Shown here: one piece after another, positions 9,026 to 18,755 of the stretch
How positions within the stretch are numbered: position 1 is the first letter of the stretch
Layout: the number at the start of each line of letters is the position of its first letter
Source of the DNA: Cloacibacterium rupense
GTDB lineage: Bacteria > Bacteroidota > Bacteroidia > Flavobacteriales > Weeksellaceae
Reading direction: 5' to 3'
DNA length: 64,000 nucleotides
Assembly: GCF_014645495.1 (NCBI RefSeq)
Contig: NZ_BMLV01000004.1
Location: forward strand, 62,001 to 126,000
Program-made: the position numbers and the translations under genes
Notes under the pieces: model-generated
Databases searched by the model: none
Told to the model about the DNA's origin: nothing
What the model saw: only the letters and a program-made list of their open reading frames with translations

Positions 9026-9064
9026 TAAAAAAGCTCCACTACAAAAAAAGATTGTAGCAGAGCT
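9026..9064 (-). terminator. Terminator of the RND efflux operon
   Basis: On the minus strand AGCTCTGCTACAA and TTGTAGTGGAGCT form a long stem with one mismatch, followed by TTTTTT. It starts 24 bases after the stop codon of the outer-membrane channel gene. Confidence 0.75.
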
Positions 9065-9087
9065 AAGTTAAAAAGAAAAAAATGATG

Positions 9088-10536
9088 TTATTTCCAGCCA
9101 CCACCTAGACTTTTGTAGATATCTACTACGGTTCCTAGTTGGTTTTTCTTAGCTTCTATCAATTCCATTTTAGCATCTAATAAATCTCTGTTGTTCATTA
9201 AAACTTCTAGATAATCTGCTCTAGAGTTTTTGAACAAAAGATTGGCAATATCTATAGATTTTTCTAAGGCTTGGGTTTCCTGATATTTTAAACCATAATA
9301 TTGGTCTAGATTTTTAATTTTAGACATCAGATTGCTTACTTCTAAATAAGAATTAATGATGGTTTTGTCGTATTCATACAAAGCTTCTATTTGCTTGGCA
9401 TCGGCAGCTTTGAAATTAGCTTGTATGGCACTTTTGTTAATTAAAGGTCCTGCAATTTCTCCTGCTAAATTGTAAGCTACAGATTCTGGCATTTTTACCA
9501 AATAATTCGGTTTGAAGGCTTCTAAACCTAAAGTAGCAGAAATACCAAGTGAAGGGTAAAATTCTTTTCGTGCAGCTTCTACATCTAATTTTGCAGATTT
9601 TAGTTCGAATTCTGCTGCTCTAATATCTGGTCTATTTTCTAGCAACTGAGAAGGAATGCCGAAATATACATTCTGTGGAATGATAGATGTGTAGTTATCC
9701 TTGGTTCTTTCAATAGGTTGAGGAAATCTACCAAGAAGAGCATTGATAATGTTTTCTTTTTCAGCAATTTCTTGTTTTACATTGTATTCTTCGGCTTTAG
9801 ATTTTGCTAATTCAGCTTCAAATTTTTTCACGGCCAATTCTGTAGTTGCTGCAGCTTCTTTCTGAATTTTTGCGATTTCTAACGCCTTTTCATTAATTTT
9901 AATGTATTGATGAATAATATCTAACTTATTATCAAGTGATAGCAATTCATAATAATTATTAGCGATTTCTGCAATTAGGTTAGAAAGGATAAAGTTTTTT
10001 CCTTCAACAGTAGAAAGATAATGTGCAACTGCTGCATCTTTTTCGTTGCGAAGTTTTTTCCAAATATCAATTTCCCAGCTTGCATTGAGTCCGCCTTCGA
10101 AATTCATCAAAGGATCAGGAATTGGCTTGTTGTTTTCCATGTTAGTACTAGCATCACCAGCTCCTTCACTGGTGTATCTTCCTGCTTTTTTTACGCCGAT
10201 AGAACCACCAGCATTTATAGTAGGAGTTAGCATTCCTTTTTTGTAGAGAACATTACTTTTTGCAATTTCAATTTCTTGAAAAGTCTTCATTAATTCTTGA
10301 TTATTTGCTAAAGCAATCTCTATCAATTTTTGAAGTTGAACATCCGTAAAAAACTGTTTCCAAGGCGTAGTTCCAGTATTTTGAGTCACATTATTATCTT
10401 GATTTTCAAAATTTTTCGGAACGTTTTCTTTTATTTCGTCTTTAATAATTGTTGGCATTGGTGCTTTACAACCCATCAAAAACAAGGCGAAAGTTGCCAA
10501 ATAAAAATATTTATAAAATCGGTGCATTGTTGTCAA
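9088..10536 (-). CDS. Outer-membrane efflux lipoprotein (OprM/NodT family)
   Basis: A 482-residue TolC-like channel and the last gene of the efflux operon. The N-terminus carries a lipoprotein signal (FYLATFALFLMGCKAP, lipobox LMGC). Two repeated long-helix regions follow, as in all OEP proteins, with typical stretches such as WEIDIWKKLRNEKDAAVA (near residue 165) and LLENRPDIRAAEFELKSAK (near residue 300). It forms the outer-membrane tunnel for the pump encoded upstream. The start used here overlaps the pump gene by 26 bases; an internal Met three codons later (10527) is equally possible. Confidence 0.92.
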   Translation of the reverse strand: MTTMHRFYKYFYLATFALFLMGCKAPMPTIIKDEIKENVPKNFENQDNNVTQNTGTTPWKQFFTDVQLQKLIEIALANNQELMKTFQEIEIAKSNVLYKKGMLTPTINAGGSIGVKKAGRYTSEGAGDASTNMENNKPIPDPLMNFEGGLNASWEIDIWKKLRNEKDAAVAHYLSTVEGKNFILSNLIAEIANNYYELLSLDNKLDIIHQYIKINEKALEIAKIQKEAAATTELAVKKFEAELAKSKAEEYNVKQEIAEKENIINALLGRFPQPIERTKDNYTSIIPQNVYFGIPSQLLENRPDIRAAEFELKSAKLDVEAARKEFYPSLGISATLGLEAFKPNYLVKMPESVAYNLAGEIAGPLINKSAIQANFKAADAKQIEALYEYDKTIINSYLEVSNLMSKIKNLDQYYGLKYQETQALEKSIDIANLLFKNSRADYLEVLMNNRDLLDAKMELIEAKKNQLGTVVDIYKSLGGGWK

Positions 10537-13500
10537 TTTCTTCGGTTAAAGGATTTTCAGATTCGTGTTCAGCCATTCTTAATTTATCGGAAATAGTCCC
10601 GAAAATATAATATAATCCAGGGATGATAATTAGCCCGAAAACAGTACCAATAAGCATTCCTCCTGCTGCTGCAGTTCCTATGGTTCTGTTGCCAATGGCG
10701 CCTGGTCCTGTGGCGATTGCTAAAGGAATTAAGCCTGCAATAAATGCAAAAGAAGTCATTAAAATAGGCCTAAAACGGAGTGACGCAGCTTCTATACCTG
10801 CTTTGTAGATTGGTACGCCTGCTGCTCTTCTGTGAACTGCAAATTCTACAATTAATACTGCATTTTTACCTAATAAACCAATGAGCATAATCATGGCAAT
10901 TTGTGCGTAAATATTGTTTTCTAAACCAAATAATTTAAGGCTTAAGAATGCTCCACAGATCCCAATAGGTAATGATAAAATAATTGGAAGCGGTAGCACA
11001 AAACTTTCGTATTGAGCTGATAAAATAAGGTAAACAAACCCAAGACAAACTAAGAAAATGTAGATTGCTTCGTTACCACGGCTTACTTCGTCTTTAGAAA
11101 TACCTGCCCAATCAATATCAAAACCTCTAGGTAAAGTTTTTTCTGCAACTTCTTTTATGGCATCTATAGCTTCACCACTGCTATATCCTTCTGCAGGATT
11201 ACCACTTACTTCCGAAGAATTATAGAGATTATGTCTTGTAATTTCTGATAGACCATACACTTTTTCTAAGTGCATAAAATCTGAATAAGGCACCATTTGA
11301 TCTTTATCGTTTTTGGTGTAAAGCTTTAATAAATCTTGTGGTAAAGCTCTATATTTAGGATCTGCTTGTACAATTACTTTGTAAGGTCTATCAAATCTAA
11401 TAAAACCTGTTTCGTAATTAGAACCAATGAGTGTAGAAAGGTTGTCCATCGCTTTTCCTACACTTACTCCTTTTTGTTCTGCAATTTCGTTGTCAACTCT
11501 CATCATATATTGTGGAAAACTAGCAGAATAAAAAGAAAAAGCATTTCCTAATTCTGGTCTTTTTTTGAGTTCATCTACAAATTGCTTGCTCACTTCTTCC
11601 ATTTTATGGTAATCTCCGCTTCCTGCTTTGTCTAGTAATCTCAGTTCAAAACCGCCAGCAGCACCATAGCCAGGTATAGAAGGTGGTTGGAAGAATTCTA
11701 TATTAGCACCAGGGATTTGTTTCGCTTTTTGTTCTAGCTCTTCTATGATTTCTGTAGCAGAATGTTTTCTTTCGTCCCAATTTTTTAGATTGATGAGACA
11801 AGTACCCGTGTTAGAACCTGTACCTTCCGTTAAAATTTCGTAACCAGCTAAAGATGAAACAGATTCCACTCCATCAATGTCTTCGCAGTGTTTTTGTAAA
11901 TCTAATGCTATTTTATTGGTTCTCTCTAAAGTAGAACCTGGTGGAGTTTGTATGATGGCATAGATCATCCCCTGATCTTCACTTGGGATAAATCCTGAAG
12001 GTATCTTATTGCTCAAGAAAAAAGTGCCTAAACAGAAGATTAACAATAATGGTAAGGTTATCATTTTTTTAGTGATAAACCTATTGAGCATACCTTCGTA
12101 TTTCAGAGAGCCCCTATTAAATAATGCATTGAATTTATCTAAAAATCGATTAATAGGAGTTCTTTTTCTAGGTTTTCCATGATTGTTTTTCAGAATAAGT
12201 GCACAAAGAGCAGGTGTTAAAGTAAGCGCTACTAAACCAGAAAGGATGATAGACGAAACCATGGTAATTGAAAATTGTCTGTAAAATATACCAACAGGTC
12301 CAGACATAAATGCAATTGGGATAAATACAGATGCCATTACTAAGGTAATTGCGATAATTGCTCCGCTGATTTCATGCATTGCTTCTTCTGTGGCTTTAAG
12401 TGGAGAGAGATTTTTTTCTTCCATTTTGGCGTGTACGGCTTCTATTACCACAATTGCATCATCTACTACTACACCAATTGCCATTACCAAAGCAAACAAA
12501 GATATAAGGTTTAAGGTAATGCCGAATGCAGACATTACAGCGAAAGCTCCAATTAATGAAACGGGTACTGCAATGGTAGGAATAATGGTAGAGCGTAAAT
12601 CTCCTAAGAAGATAAATACAACAATAGATACCAAGATAAAAGCTTCAAATAAGGTATGAACCACTTTCTCCATTGATGCATCTAAAAATCTAGACACGTC
12701 ATAGCTTATTTCGTAGTGCATTCCTTTTGGGAAATCTTTTTTCTCTAATTCTGCCATTAAAGATTTAATGTCTTTTATTACTTGACTTGCATTAGAACCA
12801 TAAGATTGCTTAATGGTAATGGCTGCAGAAGGTTTACCGTTTAGCGTAGAGTAGATATCGTACATCATACTGCCAAATTCTATATTGGCAATATCTTTCA
12901 GTCTAACAAATTCTCCGTTAGCATTAGCTTTTACAATAATGTTTTTATACTCTTCTTCTTTGTTGAATCTGCCAGGATATTTAATAACATACTCGAAACT
13001 TTGAGAAATTTTACCAGAACTTTCACCAGTTCTACCAGGAGATGCTTCTAAGCTTTGTTCGTTTAGTGCTTCCATTACTTCGTCAGCAGAAATATTGTAA
13101 GCAGTCATTCTATCTGGTTTTAACCAAATTCTCATGGCGTATTGTCTGTCTCCTAAAATATCTGCAAAACCTACACCATCTATTCTTTTTAATTCGGGTA
13201 AAATATTGATATCAGCATAATTAAATAAGAATTTTTGGTCGGCTTTTTTATCATCACTGTATAAATTTACATAAAGCAACATATTTGGCTCTTCTCTGGT
13301 AATTTTTACCCCTTCTCTTATTACAATGGGGGGTAGTTTGTTAACCGCCGAAGAAACTCTATTTTGTACATTCACCGCAGCAATGTTAGGGTCTGTACCG
13401 AGGTTAAAAACTAATTGTATTGAACCTTCTCCGTCGTTTCCAGCATCAGAAGTCATATATTTAAGTCCTTGAATTCCATTGAGTGATTGTTCTAGAGGAA

Positions 13501-13687
13501 TAATCACAGACTTAATCATCAATTCATTATTAGCACCAGGGTATTCTACTGTAATATTTACTTTGGGTGGTGAGATTGAAGGAAATTGAGTGACGGGTAA
13601 TTCTACAAGCGCTAGCAATCCTAAGAATACTACGATCAAAGAAATAACGATAGAAAGTACAGGTCTTTTTATAAAACTATTAAACAT
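10511..13687 (-). CDS. RND multidrug efflux permease (HAE-1 family, AcrB-like)
   Basis: A 1058-residue inner-membrane proton antiporter of normal AcrB/MexB length. It has the expected pattern of one N-terminal helix, a large periplasmic loop, five more helices, and then the same again. The fourth helix carries the paired acidic residues of the proton relay in AIGVVVDDAIVVIEAV. Family blocks include ITREEPNMLLYVNLYS and LLGKNAVLIVEFAVHRR near the C-terminus. It exports hydrophobic drugs, dyes or bile-salt-like compounds through the adaptor and channel encoded on either side. The adaptor gene lies 21 bases upstream. No TetR-type repressor is adjacent. Confidence 0.96.
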   Translation of the reverse strand: MFNSFIKRPVLSIVISLIVVFLGLLALVELPVTQFPSISPPKVNITVEYPGANNELMIKSVIIPLEQSLNGIQGLKYMTSDAGNDGEGSIQLVFNLGTDPNIAAVNVQNRVSSAVNKLPPIVIREGVKITREEPNMLLYVNLYSDDKKADQKFLFNYADINILPELKRIDGVGFADILGDRQYAMRIWLKPDRMTAYNISADEVMEALNEQSLEASPGRTGESSGKISQSFEYVIKYPGRFNKEEEYKNIIVKANANGEFVRLKDIANIEFGSMMYDIYSTLNGKPSAAITIKQSYGSNASQVIKDIKSLMAELEKKDFPKGMHYEISYDVSRFLDASMEKVVHTLFEAFILVSIVVFIFLGDLRSTIIPTIAVPVSLIGAFAVMSAFGITLNLISLFALVMAIGVVVDDAIVVIEAVHAKMEEKNLSPLKATEEAMHEISGAIIAITLVMASVFIPIAFMSGPVGIFYRQFSITMVSSIILSGLVALTLTPALCALILKNNHGKPRKRTPINRFLDKFNALFNRGSLKYEGMLNRFITKKMITLPLLLIFCLGTFFLSNKIPSGFIPSEDQGMIYAIIQTPPGSTLERTNKIALDLQKHCEDIDGVESVSSLAGYEILTEGTGSNTGTCLINLKNWDERKHSATEIIEELEQKAKQIPGANIEFFQPPSIPGYGAAGGFELRLLDKAGSGDYHKMEEVSKQFVDELKKRPELGNAFSFYSASFPQYMMRVDNEIAEQKGVSVGKAMDNLSTLIGSNYETGFIRFDRPYKVIVQADPKYRALPQDLLKLYTKNDKDQMVPYSDFMHLEKVYGLSEITRHNLYNSSEVSGNPAEGYSSGEAIDAIKEVAEKTLPRGFDIDWAGISKDEVSRGNEAIYIFLVCLGFVYLILSAQYESFVLPLPIILSLPIGICGAFLSLKLFGLENNIYAQIAMIMLIGLLGKNAVLIVEFAVHRRAAGVPIYKAGIEAASLRFRPILMTSFAFIAGLIPLAIATGPGAIGNRTIGTAAAGGMLIGTVFGLIIIPGLYYIFGTISDKLRMAEHESENPLTEEIDNNAPIL

Positions 13688-13708
13688 AAATTTTCAAATT
13701 TTAAAAAA

Positions 13709-14797
13709 TTAGTTGGCTTTGAATTTTAAATTTTTCATCACCACTTCAGGGTTTTGCATTTTCACATTCACCTTTTGGTTATCCTTTACTTTTTGTATAC
13801 CATCTACCAAAAATTTTTCATTAGCTTGTAAACCACTTGCTATAATATAGATGTCTTCTAATTCTTGTGCTACGGTAATTTCTCTAGATTTAGTTACGCC
13901 ATTTTTATCGACTACAAAGACATATTTTTTGTCTTGAATTTCGTAAGTAGATTTTTGAGGTATTTCTAAAACATTATAGAGCGGTATTCTCATTTTTATT
14001 TTACCCGTTTCTCCGTTTCTAAGCAATTGATTAGGATTAGGAAACTTAGCTCTGAAAGCGATATTGCCTGTTTCGTTATCAAATTCACCTTCTATATTTT
14101 GGATAACTCCCTTTTCAGGAAACAACTCACCATTTGCCATCACTAGAGCAACTTGTTGGTCTCCTCTTTCAGCAAGATGGGTTTGGTAGTTAAGATATTC
14201 TGGTTCAGAAAGATTGAAATAAGCATAGATTCCTGAATTATCAGAAAGAGATGTCAATAATTCTCCCTCATCTACCAAGCTTCCTAATTTTAAAGGAATT
14301 CTATTGATAATTCCTGAAAAAGGAGCTCTAATTGTGGTAAAAGAAAGTTTGGTCTGCGCCAATTTCAACTCTGCTCTTGCTGCATCTAGTTTGGCTTTAG
14401 CCATTCTTTGCTCATTTCTAGAAACCACGTTGTTGGTAGATAATTTAGTGGCATTTTCTAATTCTATTAAAGATTGATCTACTTCTGCCTTGGCCTTCAT
14501 TACCTCGGCTTGTAAAATTTGTGGCATAATTTGGAACATTGGCTGTCCTGCCCTTACAAATTGCCCTTCATCTATATATATTTTTTGTAGAAAACCTTTC
14601 TCTTGAGCTCTAATTTCAATATTCTTAGCAGATTGAATTTGAGCTACATAATCTTTAGTAATTTCAGTATTGGTTTTGTATGGTGTAGTTACCGGATACA
14701 CCGTATTTCCGATTTTTTCTTCTTTTTTTTCTGAGCAACTTAATGCCAGCAAAACTATCATTAGACTAGCTAATGATGCTAATTTTTTGATCATCAT
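13709..14797 (-). CDS. Periplasmic adaptor of the RND efflux pump (AcrA-like lipoprotein)
   Basis: A 362-residue membrane fusion protein and the first gene of the operon. A lipoprotein signal ends at LLALSCSEKK. The lipoyl-type half motifs (IEIRAQEKGFLQKIYIDEGQ near residue 60 and TIRAPFSGIINRIPLKLGSL near residue 155) flank a helical hairpin that contacts the outer-membrane channel. Beta-barrel and membrane-proximal domains follow. It bridges pump and channel in the periplasm. The 120 bases upstream contain no obvious consensus promoter. Confidence 0.95.
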   Translation of the reverse strand: MMIKKLASLASLMIVLLALSCSEKKEEKIGNTVYPVTTPYKTNTEITKDYVAQIQSAKNIEIRAQEKGFLQKIYIDEGQFVRAGQPMFQIMPQILQAEVMKAKAEVDQSLIELENATKLSTNNVVSRNEQRMAKAKLDAARAELKLAQTKLSFTTIRAPFSGIINRIPLKLGSLVDEGELLTSLSDNSGIYAYFNLSEPEYLNYQTHLAERGDQQVALVMANGELFPEKGVIQNIEGEFDNETGNIAFRAKFPNPNQLLRNGETGKIKMRIPLYNVLEIPQKSTYEIQDKKYVFVVDKNGVTKSREITVAQELEDIYIIASGLQANEKFLVDGIQKVKDNQKVNVKMQNPEVVMKNLKFKAN

Positions 14798-14916
14798 TTT
14801 TTCTTAAAAATAGTTTGAATTAAACAATAGAATGCACATTTTCATAGAAAAGCGCAAAAAAGAATGTTCATCTCTTACTTAATAAAAGATGTTTACAAAA
14901 TGTTGAAATCGAGAAA

Positions 14917-15294
14917 TCAAATTCTGAGATTACGATTTAAAATAAAGATTTTATTCTTTAGAGTACCTAATTGTAGGTTTTTGAACGCAATTTTTTGCCA
15001 CAAAAACGACTCAACTAACTTAGAATAAGTTGAATAGAAGTTGTTTTCAAATGAAAAATCAGAGAAATGATGAGATTGAGAAAAATCTTCTTCATCTAAT
15101 TCTACTAGAATTTCTTCAGAGTCCGCTGCTTGGTCTATATTTAGAATAAGACTTTTGTCTTCAGCTTTATTTTTTAATGTTTTTTTTGCCGAAGAAAGAT
15201 TCAAAGAATTAAATGAAGGTTCAGAATGAAATCTACCACTCACTAAAATAATTAGTGAGAGACTTAGAAGTAAATATTTTAACCAATTCTTCAT
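14917..15294 (-). CDS. Small exported protein, unknown function
   Basis: I do not recognise this 125-residue product. It has an N-terminal hydrophobic segment (WLKYLLLSLSLIILVSG) that may be a signal peptide or anchor. A polar middle with an acidic patch (ILVELDEEDFS) follows, then a C-terminal part rich in Phe and Lys. It lies 119 bases upstream of the efflux adaptor gene and on the same strand, so read-through into the efflux operon is possible, but nothing shows a functional link. Confidence 0.5.
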   Translation of the reverse strand: MKNWLKYLLLSLSLIILVSGRFHSEPSFNSLNLSSAKKTLKNKAEDKSLILNIDQAADSEEILVELDEEDFSQSHHFSDFSFENNFYSTYSKLVESFLWQKIAFKNLQLGTLKNKIFILNRNLRI

Positions 15295-15437
15295 CGATAA
15301 TTAATGCGCAAATTTATATTTATATTTTATGAATCAATAATGATTAACAAAAATTAACATTCATCTGTTTTTAAAATCATCTTATTCTAAGCTTTTAAAA
15401 TAAAAAATTATTAGTAATTTTATCATAAATTATTTGT

Positions 15438-16079
15438 ATGCCATTTTACAAGGATTATTCTGATAAAAATGCAACCATTCTTTATTGGAAGTATAGCGAA
15501 GAAGACCATTTCGATGCTGAGGAATTGATAGAACCTGAAAATCTGGAAAAAGCTAAAGATTATCATCCTAAAAAGTTAATTGAGCACTTAATGGTAAGGA
15601 AATTGCTGAAAATGGTGCTTCCAGACCGAAAAATTCTTTATAAAACAGCTGGGGAGCCCTATCTTTGGCCTCCTGCAGCTCAGATTTCTATAACTCATTC
15701 TTTTCCTTTTGCAGCTCTAGCAATTTCTAAAAATAGAGTAGGGATAGATTTAGAAAAAGTAAGTGATAAGATTCTAAGAATCAAGAAAAAGTTTCTACAT
15801 CCTAATGAAATAGCATGGACAGAAGGCCAAGAAAACGAGGTGGAACTTATTACCATCATTTGGGTGATTAAGGAAAGTCTCTACAAAGTACACCTTTCTA
15901 AATATTGGTCTCTAAAGGATTATTATGAAGTTTATCCTTTTGATGTCAATAATATAGGAGAAGTGAAATGCAGGGTTTTTGATGATTTTTTTAATCATGA
16001 ATTTACCGCTAAAGTAACTAAAGTTGAAGATTTTTACTTTGCAATAGTAGAAGAAACCAGAGATTTAAATGATGTTTAA
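15438..16079 (+). CDS. 4'-phosphopantetheinyl transferase (Sfp-type superfamily)
   Basis: A 213-residue protein. The magnesium- and CoA-binding motifs are visible: VGIDLEKVSDK at 101-111 and IWVIKESLYK at 141-150. It also has ISITHS at 83-88, where the family has a conserved SxSH-like loop. Such enzymes move phosphopantetheine from CoA onto acyl or peptidyl carrier proteins. No polyketide or peptide synthase lies nearby, so its target is probably a carrier protein encoded elsewhere, such as fatty-acid ACP or a flexirubin-type system. The stop codon overlaps the convergent membrane-protein gene by 4 bases. Confidence 0.85.
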   Translation: MPFYKDYSDKNATILYWKYSEEDHFDAEELIEPENLEKAKDYHPKKLIEHLMVRKLLKMVLPDRKILYKTAGEPYLWPPAAQISITHSFPFAALAISKNRVGIDLEKVSDKILRIKKKFLHPNEIAWTEGQENEVELITIIWVIKESLYKVHLSKYWSLKDYYEVYPFDVNNIGEVKCRVFDDFFNHEFTAKVTKVEDFYFAIVEETRDLNDV

Positions 16080-18307
16080 ACTAGTTTTTTAGCAATTTTT
16101 CTCTGTTCTCTAGCTTCATTGTAGATTAATTCTAGCAGTTCTTTTATGTTTTTTAGTTCGGTAAGATGGCTTATTGCTTTCGGGTCTCTTCTGTCTAAAA
16201 ACTCTTCTTCTTTGATTTCTTTTTTTCTTTTTTCTAAAAGCTCATCTACAGTATCATGTGTTACAATCGATTTAGATTCTAGTGTCAATTGATTGTTTTG
16301 TTCTATTTCTAAAATAGATGTAGCAAGATTTACTTCATGATTAATTTTTTGTTTCCAGCCCTGAAGGTCAATTTCTGAATAGTTTTCTCTTTTCTGAGCG
16401 TACTGAGAAAGCGATGCTACATAGGCTGTAAATAGATGTGAAGTCGTTACAAAAAGATGTATGTTTTCTAAATTTTTTTGTTGGTCTTTGGGGTCAGAAA
16501 GCATTTTTTGGAAATTATCAGAAAGATTGGCCAAAGAGATAATGGCGTTTTTTCGACTCATTTTGTATTCTTGAATTTCTACATTTTCTGAATTTAGAAT
16601 ATCTATCACTTTGTTGAAATATTCTTGGTTGGCTTTTAAATAATTAAGAATTAAAGTTTTATTTTTTTGATGTTCCCAAACAGGTAAAACCAAATAAGAA
16701 ACTAAAAAAACAATAATCGCTGCCAAGAAAGTATCATAAAGTCTTTCGAAGAAAATATCTTGAAAATTGCCAGGTTTCAGAAAATCAAAAATCAGGAAAA
16801 TATAGATGGTCATAAAAAAAACAGCCCAAGCATACTTGTCTTTCAAAAGACTAAAAGTAAGCATGAGACAAACTAAAAATATAATCAATAAGACAAGAGG
16901 ATTAGAGATGTAATTAACAATTAAAAAACCTACGATAGCACCAGCTACAGTGCCGTAAATTCTGAGAATATTTCTGCGTTTGGTAATGCTGTATGCTGGT
17001 CTCATAATAGCCAAAATGGTAATGAGAATCCAATAAACTTTATGAATTTCTAGAAACGAAAACTTAGAAATGGTATACCCAATTAGCATAGCCAGAGTAA
17101 TTCTAATGGCATGTCTGAAATGGTTAGATTTTAATGAGAAATTATTAATAAAAACTTTGTAATTAAGCTTTTCTTCTTTGGTGACAAATTTTTCTAAATC
17201 TAAACCAGATGAAAGACTTTTTACAAGTTTTATGTCTTGAGCTTTTATTTTATAAATAGTTTGTAATTCTTCAGAAATTTCTGTTATTCTCAAGAATATT
17301 TGTCTTAGAATCATAAAATTTTCTAAAGTTTCTGCATTCATTTCTTTGTTTCTGAGTTCAAAATAGTCTTCATGAAGCTGGTGAAGTTCATCACTAATGT
17401 TAATGATAGGCGCGGCCTTCATGCCTCCTTGTATAGATATACCTATGTTTATAAGTTCATTAGAGAGTTTGTTTAGATAAATATTTATTTTTTCTAGAAT
17501 TTCTTTGTCACCGAATGATTTTTGTAGTTTTCTGTAATCATTGGTAGAGAGAATGAGCATCTCATGAAGGTCAAAACTATTAAGGAATAACTGCATCAAA
17601 AGTCTACTAGTAGAGGTAGATTCTTTTACCATTTGTCTGGTTTTGAAAACTACTTCTCTTGTGGCTTCTTGGTGTTCCTTAATTCTCACTTCAAGCCCGA
17701 AGATTTCTTTATAAATTCCTTCAAAATCTGGATTTTTGAGGTAAAATTTAGATTTTATTCGGAGATATTTACCGAGTTCTATATAGTTTTCACCAATCAT
17801 CTGTTCTGCTAATTTGTAAGGTTTCAAAACAGTAACAAGTAAAAAAACGATGAAAAACCAAGTGGCTCCTAGCGTAAATATTCCTGCATTCCAGATGGCC
17901 GAATGGAAGCCGGGTGCCCCATCAATAAAAATGGCAAACACCACTAATGTGAGAGAACCTACAATATCTAGACGTTTTCCGTAAATGCCCAGCATGGTAA
18001 AGAACAGCCCGAAAATGATGATTTCTAGAAAAATGAGGATAGGGAAGTCTTTGAGTAATCCCGCAATTAAGGCTACGAAAAAATAGAAAAAGAGAGCAAG
18101 GATAAGAGAATTTCTTCTTCTGTGAAATGGGCCTGGCATATCTGTTAGTGCCAAGAAAATAGTACCTAGTGGAAATAAGAAATATTGTTTAAGTACCCCT
18201 AAATAGGCTAGTATAATACTTGGTATTACTACTGCTAGAGCAATTCTTACACCAGAATAAATATATTGACTGGTTACAAATTTCTTAAGTTCTGAGGTAT
18301 AATTCAT
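16076..18307 (-). CDS. YccS/FUSC-family inner-membrane protein
   Basis: A 743-residue protein built as two repeats of a membrane bundle plus a soluble region: hydrophobic segments at about 15-165 and 395-545, each followed by a helical cytoplasmic domain. The second bundle (HAIRITLAMLIGYTISKF, then RRNILRIYGTVAGAIVGFL) matches the FUSC-like domain shared by E. coli YccS/YhfK and aromatic-acid exporters such as AaeB. It may export organic acids, but the substrate is unknown. It is monocistronic, with the DUF1508 terminator upstream and a convergent transferase gene downstream. Confidence 0.83.
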   Translation of the reverse strand: MNYTSELKKFVTSQYIYSGVRIALAVVIPSIILAYLGVLKQYFLFPLGTIFLALTDMPGPFHRRRNSLILALFFYFFVALIAGLLKDFPILIFLEIIIFGLFFTMLGIYGKRLDIVGSLTLVVFAIFIDGAPGFHSAIWNAGIFTLGATWFFIVFLLVTVLKPYKLAEQMIGENYIELGKYLRIKSKFYLKNPDFEGIYKEIFGLEVRIKEHQEATREVVFKTRQMVKESTSTSRLLMQLFLNSFDLHEMLILSTNDYRKLQKSFGDKEILEKINIYLNKLSNELINIGISIQGGMKAAPIINISDELHQLHEDYFELRNKEMNAETLENFMILRQIFLRITEISEELQTIYKIKAQDIKLVKSLSSGLDLEKFVTKEEKLNYKVFINNFSLKSNHFRHAIRITLAMLIGYTISKFSFLEIHKVYWILITILAIMRPAYSITKRRNILRIYGTVAGAIVGFLIVNYISNPLVLLIIFLVCLMLTFSLLKDKYAWAVFFMTIYIFLIFDFLKPGNFQDIFFERLYDTFLAAIIVFLVSYLVLPVWEHQKNKTLILNYLKANQEYFNKVIDILNSENVEIQEYKMSRKNAIISLANLSDNFQKMLSDPKDQQKNLENIHLFVTTSHLFTAYVASLSQYAQKRENYSEIDLQGWKQKINHEVNLATSILEIEQNNQLTLESKSIVTHDTVDELLEKRKKEIKEEEFLDRRDPKAISHLTELKNIKELLELIYNEAREQRKIAKKLV

Positions 18308-18338
18308 TTTGCAAAGTTATGCATAAGCATTTAAATAA

Positions 18339-18367
18339 AAAACCACCGAAAAATTTCGGTGGTTTCT
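18339..18367 (-). terminator. Terminator after the DUF1508 gene
   Basis: AAACCACCGAAA and TTTCGGTGGTTT form a 12-bp perfect stem. On the minus strand the 3' arm is followed by TTTATTTAAA. It lies between the DUF1508 gene and the YccS-like gene. Confidence 0.7.
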
Positions 18368-18387
18368 GTTTTTTGTTTTTTTGAAAA

Positions 18388-18711
18388 TTATTCTTCTACT
18401 ATTTCAGCTTCAGGTGCATTTTTCTTTACAGATTCTATGCCATTTTCTCTAGCTGCTACAGATTCGTATAATTCACTAGTTCCTATGATTTGACCATTAG
18501 TAGCTTTTAAATTAAACATTGGTTTACCATTGGTAGATTCTTTTCTTTCGTATTTAGAATCATCTGGTGCATTTTTCTTTACAGAATCTATACCGTTTTG
18601 GCAAGCAGCTTTGGTGGTATATACCTCACTGGTTAAAATTACTTGTCCATTACTAGCTTTTAAGTCAAATTTAACTCCTGTAGCGGTGTTTTTGATTACA
18701 AATTTTCCCAT
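18388..18711 (-). CDS. DUF1508 (YegP-like) tandem-repeat protein
   Basis: A 107-residue protein made of two copies of the same unit of about 50 residues. The first has FDLKASNGQVILTSEVYTTK, then GIDSVKKNAPDD. The second has FNLKATNGQIIGTSELYESV, then GIESVKKNAPEA. This double arrangement is typical of YegP. The fold is a small beta-sheet with a helix; the biochemical role is unknown. There is no signal peptide, so it is cytoplasmic. It sits downstream of porV on the same strand with a 44-base gap and could receive read-through transcription. Confidence 0.88.
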   Translation of the reverse strand: MGKFVIKNTATGVKFDLKASNGQVILTSEVYTTKAACQNGIDSVKKNAPDDSKYERKESTNGKPMFNLKATNGQIIGTSELYESVAARENGIESVKKNAPEAEIVEE

Positions 18712-18755
18712 TGTGTAGATTGATTTAATTGTCTATCAAATATATAGAATTATTT

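Noticed and set aside
14797-14917. Search for a TetR-type operator or regulator gene before the efflux operon
   Set aside because: No convincing palindrome or adjacent regulator gene was found, so none is reported.
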